This document shows, one piece after another, positions 25,172 through 34,538 of a stretch of DNA of 64,000 nucleotides. Within the stretch, counting starts at the first letter, position 1, and each line of letters opens with the position of its first letter. The position numbers and the translations under genes were made by a program. The DNA comes from Reticulascus tulasneorum (taxonomy: Eukaryota > Ascomycota > Sordariomycetes > Glomerellales > Reticulascaceae): the NCBI GenBank assembly GCA_001557505.1, contig LSAX01000003.1, positions 3,720,001-3,784,000 on the forward strand, read 5' to 3'. Under the pieces are notes generated by a model that worked only from the letters and a program-made list of their open reading frames with translations, had not been told where the DNA came from and ran no database searches.

Positions 25172-26577
25172 ATCCTGGTTGAGCCAGGAAATATACTATA
25201 TTGATTTTGATCTTCTTCTCAGATTGGTAGACGCCTTTGGCTGATCGTGAGTGTAATTAGCCCCTCCGATTGACGGCTAATACCAAGCGCAATAACCAAC
25301 ACCAAATTTCCAATACCCCGTGAGGGCCTGAAAGTTTAATACAGTGAGAAGCAAGTGAACCCAGCATCTCAACTCTTGTTGGGACGCAGATCGCATGGAT
25401 CACATAAATCTTTTTATTTTTTTTATTTTTTTTTATACATCTGTTACTCATTTCTAGAAACAGATTTGAGAGTATGCTGACGTGCAGGCTCTATCCACAT
25501 TCGGCAAGTATATTGGTATCCTTGTGAGTTGGCAAGAACGAGATCAAAGTCTATCTCCAGAGAACGTCGCACATTGGCGGTGAAGTCATCCAAAAGTATT
25601 CCTCGGGGATGCGTCATCTATATCTGAGTCGTCACACAGATCGTTTCTTTTGTGTGGCCTATACTTTAACTCGCATGCCAGGTTATACGACTCCCACGTA
25701 TATCTCCGCTGCACCTGGCCAGCGCCGAGGACGGCGAGGCTTCGCCAGTTAACCTTCCATGCCCCGTGGTTGGGATCAGATGCATTGATGCCGACGAGAC
25801 TGTCTGCAAGTGTCCCCAAGTGCTTCCTCGGAGCTTCCAGCTCCATTCCATGCCAGATGTTAGGCGATAAAAGGGGAATTCAGTTCTGGGTCAAGTCCCC
25901 AGGTTATCTACACTGTAATCAGATAATCGCTCGTATTGACACGTCATGGAATAATTTTTCGGACCTAAGATGGTACTTGACGCATTAAGGCCCTTAAACT
26001 AGCGCTTGAGGAATCACCTTCGACTTGGCATTTGCCATATATCCGACGCATGGGGGCAATCGGGCACTGGACATATCCCGGTGTCACCTAAATGCCACAG
26101 AATAGATGACGAGTGATAGATGTTAGCTTGCGTCGCAGTAACCGTTAGTTTAGCCGTCTTCGTTCCCGCAAAGACGATTCGGCAGCTAATCTGTTGTTGA
26201 GCACAAACGGGAGGGCAAACTAAGCATCCAATACCAAGCATCATATCACTTTATCGACCCACCCGTCCGTGGGCACTACACGCCATGTGCAACTATTAAG
26301 ACCGGCCTCAGGGTCGACCATTGATTCTGTGACACATCGAGAACCCCTGTTGGGAAGTTGTTTGCTGGGGTGGTCTCGGCCGTGCCGGCTAAACCACTAC
26401 TAAAGTTACAGTTACAGGATCACTAGTCATTCTTAACTACGCCTATTTCAGTATATCAACACCGTGTCCTAAAAGTTTAAATCTCGACCATCCCGTGCAC
26501 CGCCTTTGAAAGGTCCAACTACGTGGACCGAATCTCGATTACTCTCCGCATTGTTTTATACCCTAGGTTTGCGTACT
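25172..26577. other. intergenic with possible gene fragment
   Basis: Mostly empty. A minus-strand frame 25846-25586 (86 codons, containing WRSLAVLGAGQVQRRYTWES) has protein-like composition and may be a gene fragment, family unknown. A T-rich run of about 30 nt sits near 25410-25437. Confidence 0.4.
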
Positions 26578-27720
26578 TCAGTGTTCTTTCAAGCAGTGGC
26601 TAAACTCTGGTTCTCCAGGCAATAATGGAGCAACTTCCAACAGCGTCACATTGGTTGTGAAAGACACGTCTGGTGCTGCTCCTAGATTTCCGTTCAGTCT
26701 TGCGCTTGAAGACATCGGAACCGGCATGGTGTTGGGTAGCCTATTTTCACATGTACCGCCGGGGAGGATCTTGTTGCCCAGATATCCCTAGATCACATGA
26801 TGTTAGCAACTGCGCAGATTTGAGACCATGAGGCTAGTCTACTGACCTGGTACGTGGCATATGCGTGGAATATCTGATTCCAATTGGGTTGGATTGTGCC
26901 GACGCCTCCAGGAACAACCTTGTCGTATAGTCCGATCACTCCCGTATCAGCAAAACTCTCCGGCCATAATGTCCGAGCATAGTCAGTCACAACATGCGAG
27001 TCGGCGTTGATGTTATCTCTCCAGATGTTGGTGTTGGAGAATAAACCTCCATCGCCGGCGTATTGTGCCAGAGCGTGTCGGTCCATGCCATGAGACAGCT
27101 CATGAGCCATCAACTGGACATAGTAGTTGTTACCGCCATAAACCACAACGTCGCCTACATACCAATACGTTGCACCGCAGCCCTTGCACTGAGACGAGGC
27201 TGGAATAGCCAGAATATGTCTAATTATGTTCATTAGACCTGTGAGTTGAAAGAAATCTCTACGAAGCACGGCCTGGGACATAATTACCGAGCATAGCTTC
27301 TCATACGAACAGGTAGGCGACCGAAAATCTGCAAGACAGGGATGCGTTAGCTCGTTCATCCAACTACTCAAGGTAGAATGAAAGGGTCATTACGTCGATC
27401 ATTTCGATTTTGGACGGCGTAGCGTCTTTATGGCGACAGAAGGTCCAAGCTTCACCACAGTCATCATAGCGGACGTTGAAGACTTCAAAGTCCAGCGGAT
27501 TGAGCCCGTAGGTTGCAGCATGGTCCTTGCAGCCTTGTGGGATCCAACCAGAGCCCCAATTATCGTTGGTAGACATAGTCGGGTGGAGTGCATTCCGTAA
27601 GTCGTTCTCTACTCGGCCCCAGAGGTCGAAGCTGGGGGAAACAGATGGCTTGTCTATCGCATTCTGGGCCAAGGAGGCCGCAGCGAAAAGGGAGCACACA
27701 ATAAAAGGCTGTAATATCAT
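26578..27720 (-). CDS. con-13-like secreted protein with HExxH motif
   Basis: Four exons (27720-27394, 27328-27288, 27219-26847, 26787-26578) give 316 aa. The N-terminus is a signal peptide (MILQPFIVCSLFAAASLAQ). The blocks WGSGWIPQGCKDHA, FEVFNVRYDDCGEAWTFCRH and FGRLPVRMRSYAR match the fungal conidiation-specific protein 13 (con-13) family. Residues 161-166 read A-H-E-L-S-H, an HExxH zinc-metallopeptidase-type motif, followed by GMD. Cysteines are numerous, as expected of a secreted protein. Exon 2 is only 41 nt. Con-13 proteins are known as conidiation-associated and secreted; peptidase activity is suggested by the motif but not shown. Some family members may have lost the catalytic residues, but this one keeps both His and Glu. 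Confidence 0.88.
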
Positions 27721-30361
27721 TGTTGCGGTGTTTTTGTGAACTGGTGCTAGAGTTTCTTATGAACTGCAGAGTACCTTCGTGGTATATTGGCGAAGTTTAT
27801 ACTGCTTCTCAAAGGGTGGGTGGCATAAACCTTTTATTATCAAATTCCTCGAACTGCTTTCCATCATTGTATCGACGGCCTCGTGGCAGGAGCTTTCGAA
27901 TAACTTGGCATCGAGTCAGAATCCTACCCTAGATAGGCTACCAGCTACTAAGTCATGTTTTGCGGCGGACTTCCTCTGCAAGTCTCTTTGTCATGGGTCA
28001 GAGTCGGATCGGTAGTAAGCTGACCCAGCACCATATGGTACCCCTGCACTGATTATTGTGGTATTAATTCCGAAGAAGGGGCGGTACGTACTTCGTAAGC
28101 CTGTCACCTACGAGGGTTGACTGCTTAGTAACGGCTGAAAGGTAATATATTGACATTAACATCCTTGGATCTCTGTAATGTTGTCTGCACATCGCAATAC
28201 CACGAGAGTTTTTGCATAGGAATACCTTTATCCCTTCGAGTGTCAGCAGACCCCAATTAAGCACCTTGCATGGGTTGTGGCCAATGAGCAGCTATAATAC
28301 TTTAATAGCCTTTTAGACGCACTACATCCACTTATGGGGTCAGTGGGGTTTGTTGCATACCTGGGGTCTACTGACACTTGAATGGATGCAGGCCGCAATC
28401 TTCAACATATCTGATTTTCCAGGTCGTGCAGAAATAGTAAGCACGAGGAAAAGGCGCCTGCCGCCGCCCGCAGCTGCAGTTGGCTTTGTCTCTAAGCCCA
28501 GGGAGGATTTCTTACTACGTGTCCAGCTGCCAGTTCTTCCAAGTTGAGCCTTTGACATGGCTCCCTCACCAGATGTACCAAGCAAGCCACAGGGGCTCCG
28601 CAAGGAGCCATTACCAATCAGATGGCTGGTTGAGGCTGCTTTCGGAAATATCAAACCCCCCATGGGTCAGGTTTTCATGGCGACAAGAACAGATGCATCG
28701 CGGACCCCCCATTGCAATCTACATGACAGGATCGATGAATTTCCAAGTGATTTTGTAGTTGCTTTGCACGTTGGCATATAAGATCAGGCAAGTTTTCTGT
28801 TGTTAAACACAACATATTAATTATATTCCGGGGGGGCACGGATTTCAAATTTCGATCAAAGCAAATTTCTCCCGCACAGCACCCATGGTACCAACTTGAC
28901 ATCGCCACTGCCGCTAAGCCCATCTGTCAGCACAGGCGAGGGTACAGACGGGGTCTGCGATTGAGAGGCGGTGTTCTCAACCCATGGTTGGGAATGCAAT
29001 ACAGCGTACCTAGTTGAAGATGCTTTGTTTGTTGCAATCCCTCAGCTGCTGTGTCACCAGATATCATTCCAGATCCACCCCAACCGATGTTTCTGACATT
29101 AGCTTAGCATCATCATGACCGTCCTTTGCATATGCGCCCATAGCGGTTGGGCCCATAAGTCCTTCACGGTCATTATAACGCCGCCGAGAGTTTAGGCGAT
29201 CGGCGGGTTAGAGACAATGATCCATTATGCGGAACATTAAATTAAACTAAGTGTCTCATTATTTCTTCAGACGTTTAAAAAGCTTATTCCAATCTCACAA
29301 TCGAAGGGGCTCAATTTAACGGCGCCCACCCACAACCTTAAATTGCCCAGGTAAGTCAAAACAAGCCCATTCCTTGGCCGAAGCCTACACTCTGATTTTC
29401 CCGGGTTTTGCCTAAAAAGACCAGCTACCAGGAAGACTGCACGAGAAGAAACAAGTTTTCGTGCCTGGGGTGAATATGATTAGGGTCTCAGCATGTGCCA
29501 CACCGAGGGGCCGGTTCTGTATCACCACGTAATGAGTGCAATCACATTGGACGAAGCCAATTTTGCCCATGAAGCCAGGTTCGATATAACATGGGTATCT
29601 GAGCTGCTGCTCATACTCTTACGCCCTCCGAGTGCTAGAATATGCTGTAGTCAATTTTCTCATTACTTTGGAAGTACCATTTCCGCTCCGATGGCTTATT
29701 GTTTCTCTGCCTGTAGTGATTCAATGCTGCCTCGCCAACCCGGCAAATAGGCAAGTTGAATACGCCTGGTGCCTGGACACCAAATTCCTGTATAGACTCC
29801 AGCGTGTCTTAGTTCGGACCGTCCCAACGAAGAGCTGGGTTTACCTGGTTCTTGTTACCGTTAGCTTTAAAGGAGCTGGAGAACTGCTGGCGTTAGATTT
29901 GAATAAAGAGAGCTACAGTAAACTCTTCTGACCATTATATCTTCCACACTCACTCCTCCCCATGTGCTGTCAGTCAGCGAAGTCGCGCCTGGCGGGCTAC
30001 GGGAATTGTCTGCAGTCAAACCCTCATTTTTGGTCTCTGCATTTTTCAGCTGGCCTTGGTGCGCGAACGAGATAGTATGGACAGTGTGGAGTGGTGGTAC
30101 AGAACTTGGTTGCCTTTAGTGTCGTACTTTCAGTATGTGCTTTAAGTCTTCTCCTTCATCGTCGTCTTTATCTGCACCCTTGCAGTTCAGCGTCTAATCA
30201 ACAATGCTGGGGTCCAATTGGCATTCGTTATTCTCTCATTCATTGTACAAGACATCGGGAAATGTGCCCCAGTCCGTGACGCAGGTAGACTTACAACAGG
30301 TTTACATCATTTGGAGTGATACGCCATGCTAGAGGTATTAACTGAGCATAGATGATCAAAT
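27721..30361. other. gene-poor region
   Basis: No gene recognised over 2.6 kb. Frames of 60-107 codons on both strands lack motifs. It contains a near-perfect inverted repeat (28230-28255 with 28362-28387, listed separately). It looks like old decayed DNA between two minus-strand gene copies. Confidence 0.5.
28230..28387. repeat. 26-bp inverted repeat, about 106 bp apart
   Basis: The reverse complement of 28230-28255 matches 28362-28387 at 23 of 26 bases. Two of the three mismatches are transitions. The core is tggggtctrctgacacty. A 17-base stretch at about 31912-31928 matches the left arm at 16 of 17 bases. It could be a transposon end, a MITE relic or a hairpin. No transposase is nearby and no target-site duplication was identified. 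Confidence 0.6.
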
Positions 30362-31078
30362 TTATGTCCTTCTCGTTTCTTCATCATCATAATCAATCCA
30401 CTGGTCGCCCCAGACTAGCTTCTGCGTCATGAAATCCTTTAGTAGTCGTGGCTTGAGCCCCTTTTCTTAAATCAAGTCCTCGATTTCGACAAGAGACATC
30501 ACGCCTGCACTGTTGGTGTACTTGCCGGGCTTGCTTGGACCTTCGAATCCTGCAACCAAGCGTAGTAAATGAAAGATCTCAGATCTTGAATTGGTTATGT
30601 CAGTAACTCCCTGTTCGGTAGGATCCTAGTAAATGCACGCACCGGACAGACTGTATCCACAACCATACCATGCAACACCAATCACGACCTTTGAGAAATC
30701 CAGACCGTGATATACAACTGGAATGGTGATATTCTAGATCTCGCGAACGTCAGCATGTCCGTGTACAATGGATCCAGGGGCTTCGACATCAGCAACCCAG
30801 AAACCGTGAAGATCTTAAGCCATGAAGCCAAAATGGTCGACGAACGGCTCCAGCGCCTTCCTATCGAACCAGCGCAGATACCAGTAGTCAGGTACGGGAG
30901 TCAGACTCATTCCATAGATGTCTCGAAGTAGATGGACAGAACTCGGTATGTCCACTCGAATGCCTCCCCGTTTCGGGTCTCATGGATATTCCCAGTCCAG
31001 ATCGATGCCTTGGAATCCGTAACGGTTCATGAAAGCCTTTGCAGAAACAATGAACGCCGACCTTTTACCTGGATCAGC
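30362..31078 (-). pseudogene. dead GH18 chitinase
   Basis: The minus strand keeps one reading frame from about 31078 to 30362 that is clearly the GH18 catalytic domain of the large fungal chitinase group (killer-toxin-alpha-like). It shows SAKAFMNRYGFQGIDLDWEYP in two parts (catalytic DxxDxDxE motif), IYGMSLTPVPDYWYLRWFD, VDHFGFM, VVIGVAWYGCGYSL, GVMSLVEIEDLI and WGDQWIDYDDEET. Five in-frame stops break it: just after the WEYP block (about 30982), after FGFMA, after DVREI, after SGACIY and after EIEDLI. No frameshift is needed across about 215 codons. The upstream LysM/chitin-binding part and start were not found. The motif Glu is intact, so inactivation is by stop codons. Called pseudogene. 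Confidence 0.88.
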
Positions 31079-32195
31079 GCATAAATCGCTTCAGGCGGTT
31101 GGGGTTGGGGTTTATATGGTGTGGAGTTGGTCGACGCAATTTATCGAAATATCGCGTTCTCATCGAATCTTCAAGCTGTCCAGACAGCCAGATAGTTTAA
31201 AATAGCTTTTACTTTCATGGTCACTGAGTCTAAGCATGGTCAAGAGCGTTTTCATATTCAGACTCAACTTACCAAAGTATTGGAGACTTGTGTGGGGTTC
31301 ATCTGGAGATCTGGCAAGAGTAATTAACCAAGTCAGATATTGATTTGCTGGTGAGAGGACACGGACGAGTAACCAGAAAAGACGCCCCAATTTTCAATGC
31401 TGAACTAGCTATAATTTCCTAAACCAAGTTGCCAACCTCCATTTTCCTGATAGCTTGATGGAATTTATACCTTTTAAGCAAGTTGTTACTTGACATCAGG
31501 GAATTGTAGCTCTCGTACCTTGATCAATACTCAGGCCTTAGGATCACGTAATCATTCCTTTTCTCAGTGTTCCCTAGATGGAATGATGAACATGTCCAAT
31601 CCCCGTGCAATCTCACCGCCATTTGATCATGGGCATCGTGTTGCAAAGATGGTGCTCCAGGCAAGCTTTCAACAGCAGAACAACATCTAACGCCGTTTCT
31701 CTCCACTTACTTCCTAGCTGTCAGCCATGATGTGGAATGTAAGCTCGAGGATTCCTTGGTTCACTACACACTGGCGAATGGGGTGAATTAGATAAGCAGG
31801 GTGATATCAGGTAGAGAATAACGACTAGTCATGAATTCTACCATTTATGTAAAGGTAGTCTTGGACATAATAAGCAAGAATCAGCTAATACAAAGCAAAG
31901 AAGGTCGAATCATCCCTTTGAGTGTCAGAACGCCTGGATTTGGTACCAAACGAGACAAAGGAACTCCCCGGCCCCGTGGCTGTGGGAGGTTTAGAGCCGT
32001 ACTAGGACTGAGCTTGGGCGAGTCTGCTTGTTGGGCTCACCTGAAAGTATCTAGCAAGATCAATTACCGTCGAAATAAATCTTGGGATTCCGACGAGCCA
32101 AATGTTCCCGACACACGGAAGAGCATTTAAGTAGCTAATTGAGAAAGTGAACATGATATAATTAACTCCGTAGTTCTCCTTAGATAATGGGATGA
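31079..32195. other. intergenic, 1.1 kb
   Basis: I see nothing codable with confidence. The 5' half of the dead chitinase would be expected here on the minus strand, but I could not follow it. A G-rich stretch, ggttggggttggggttt, lies near 31098-31114. Confidence 0.5.
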
Positions 32196-33569
32196 TCAAA
32201 ACGATCTAGGCTTGACTTTTACATAAAAGTCCACCGGCCTCAGGTTGAACCATCCGTCTTGCTGCAGTTCATATTCTGAGTTTGCCATTTCGAAATCCAC
32301 TTCCCGCAGCAGCTTCGCCAGGACGATCATGCTCCATTGCGCAGCATAGTGCCTCCCAATACATTCTCTCTTCCCGTTACCAAACCATCTTTTCACACCC
32401 AATGGCAACTTGTCGAAGGACTCGCCTATCATGCGTTCGGGCTTAAAGACCAGCGGCTCTTCAAAAACAGCCGGGTCCCGATTTACCCCAGCAAGAACGA
32501 TGGTCATGGCCTGGTTATGAGCAACTTGGTATTTGCCCCCACCTATCATCACGGGGCTTTTATCGTCTTTCGGTATCGGCTCGACATTGAAACCCGGCGC
32601 GGCGAAGGAGAGCCGGAGAGACTCGCGTAGGATGCCCTCGATGTACTCGAGTTCAGAAAGATGTTCGTAATCAAGTTCTCCGGACCCGAGCACGGAGTCG
32701 AGCTCCTTGCGTGCCTGGGCGATGATATGCGGATTCTTTAAGAGAAAGTAGATGGCTGTGACGACCAGAGCTGGCGCAGTACTGCTGCCAATCGGCATGG
32801 CAACGATCTCGTCGATGACTTGCGATTCCGTCAATGTGGTGCCGGTTTCTGGATCCTTGGCGCTCATGAGCGCAGCGAGCAAGTCTTCCCGCTCCACAGG
32901 ATTAGACTTGCGGTTCTCGACCATTTCTGTTGCATATGTCCGCATCGTGGCGGTGGCAGTCTTGAGTTTGCTTCCGTATACGAGCCAGTTGAGAAACCCT
33001 GGCCTGGATGGACGCTTCATGGCTTCCGCAGTCGCTTGTTCCATTGCACCAAGCATCGGATGCTCCGGACCGCTTAAGCAATCCAGCTTCTTGCCATATA
33101 ACGTCATGGTAGTTGCTTCAAGGTTCAGTCTGTTCAGTTCCTCTATCGCAGATACCTCATTGTTGTCGCCTAAGCCGTCCCACTTCTGAATGAGCTCGGC
33201 AACGGTATCCCGCATCTCGTCGAACCTCTCCGCCACTGACTCGGGTGAGAGTTTCGGTGAGATGATGCGATGGGCGACACCCCAGCTTTTCTCATGGTCG
33301 AAGGCCGTGAAAAGAGAATCGTGCACGGCATATCGAATTTCGACGATCGAACCTCCCACGAACTTTCGAAATCGCTTCTCGTCGCACAACTCTTCTGCGA
33401 GTGCCGCGCTAGCAATAAAGACGATAGTCTGGCCGAGGATCTTAACCTGGAATATTTCTCCGTACTTCTCTGCCAGCTCCTTCAGGGATTTCCAGGTATT
33501 TTTTGGGTCGATGTCGAATATGTTGCCCAGAAGCGGCACACTTGGAGGTCGGGGGATTGGAAGCGACAT
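32196..33569 (-). CDS. stand-alone CYP505/BM3-like P450 haem domain
   Basis: A single intronless frame of 457 aa from Met at 33569; the frame is open to another Met at 33653 (485 aa). The shorter start is preferred because MSLPIPRPPSVPLLGN is how CYP505/P450foxy-type proteins begin, with no membrane anchor. It matches BM3-like haem domains along its length (EELCDEKRFRK, VHDSLFTAF, ILRESLRL, FKPERM). The haem loop is FGNGKRECIG with Cys403. It ends right after the haem domain, so the fused FMN/FAD reductase of CYP505 enzymes is absent. The I-helix is odd: MPIGSSTAPA replaces the usual A-G-x-[DE]-T-T, so the acid is Ser and the second Thr is Ala. Substrate unknown; fatty-acid hydroxylation cannot be assumed. 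It sits 970 bp from Leu1, same strand. Confidence 0.9.
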   Translation of the reverse strand: MSLPIPRPPSVPLLGNIFDIDPKNTWKSLKELAEKYGEIFQVKILGQTIVFIASAALAEELCDEKRFRKFVGGSIVEIRYAVHDSLFTAFDHEKSWGVAHRIISPKLSPESVAERFDEMRDTVAELIQKWDGLGDNNEVSAIEELNRLNLEATTMTLYGKKLDCLSGPEHPMLGAMEQATAEAMKRPSRPGFLNWLVYGSKLKTATATMRTYATEMVENRKSNPVEREDLLAALMSAKDPETGTTLTESQVIDEIVAMPIGSSTAPALVVTAIYFLLKNPHIIAQARKELDSVLGSGELDYEHLSELEYIEGILRESLRLSFAAPGFNVEPIPKDDKSPVMIGGGKYQVAHNQAMTIVLAGVNRDPAVFEEPLVFKPERMIGESFDKLPLGVKRWFGNGKRECIGRHYAAQWSMIVLAKLLREVDFEMANSEYELQQDGWFNLRPVDFYVKVKPRSF

Positions 33570-34538
33570 ACTTCCTGACAGGCGTACAATTCTGAAGATG
33601 AAAGCAACCATCGCGGAAACGGGGAGCTGTCGGTCTTTGTTCTCAAAATGCACACTGCAGGATGGAATGCATCTGCCCTTTGCGTCGCAAGTCTCGATCC
33701 AATAGATGTTGTCTCACTGATACTAGCATATCATGCAGCCACCAAACCAGGGAAGCCAATACATTATTTGCCATCTTGCTGCCATGTTTCACAGCCCAAT
33801 CCAATTGTGCCACAAGGTTTGCATCGCCATACAATTCTGGTGATATGTAAGCTCCCTGTACTCGCGTTTGTCTCACCGCAGGTCACGACGTTGCACCAAG
33901 AAACGCACGAAATGGTCAGTGCTCGCGTTCTTTAGGAATGTTCCAACCTGGGTGAGTGTGCGGTCGTCGCGTTCTGGTAGCTATGGGACCTCTCACGCGT
34001 CTTCGGACACTCTCGACGGGCAGCCGCGACGAAGAAGCAGAATGTCCACGAGCTGTCAAACCCTGTGCTCCCCCCCAAGTAGTGAAATATTCCAAATCGA
34101 CCTTGCATATCTGACAGCCAGGAATGTCTCGCACGAGCGCCCATTCTGCGACGCCTGTGATCTCGGAATGTCTTGAAGTCACGATGAGTCGCGCCGTGAC
34201 AATATCTCGGCTGTGTCCAGATAGCGAGTACGATAGGCGTTCGACAGATACCATAGACCATCACGAGCCATGCGCCGACCACGAGATATGGCTGCTGAGA
34301 TGCTGGCAAAACGGCGATCATGGCGCGGCAATTATCCCGCCAATGATGTATTGAAACATGCTATTTAGACAGTACTGTCGGCACGGTACGTACGCTGTCG
34401 GCCGACATCTGGGAAATATGAGGATTATTGGCAACGAATGGAAAGTTAGGCCAACATCGATAAAGATTATGTCTCGTCGAACCACGTTAAAATTGCGGAG
34501 GGCAAGTGCTATGTGCAAACCTCTAGAATATTTTCAGA
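33570..34538. other. intergenic, P450 to Leu1
   Basis: No gene recognised. A minus-strand 129-codon frame (34321-33932) starts with a hydrophobic run (GAWLVMVYGI) but shows no family or splice support. The gap holds the P450 promoter and the 3' flank of Leu1. Confidence 0.5.

Noticed and set aside
33190..33705. 171-codon plus-strand frame
   Set aside because: Shadow of the CYP505-like gene; no independent evidence.
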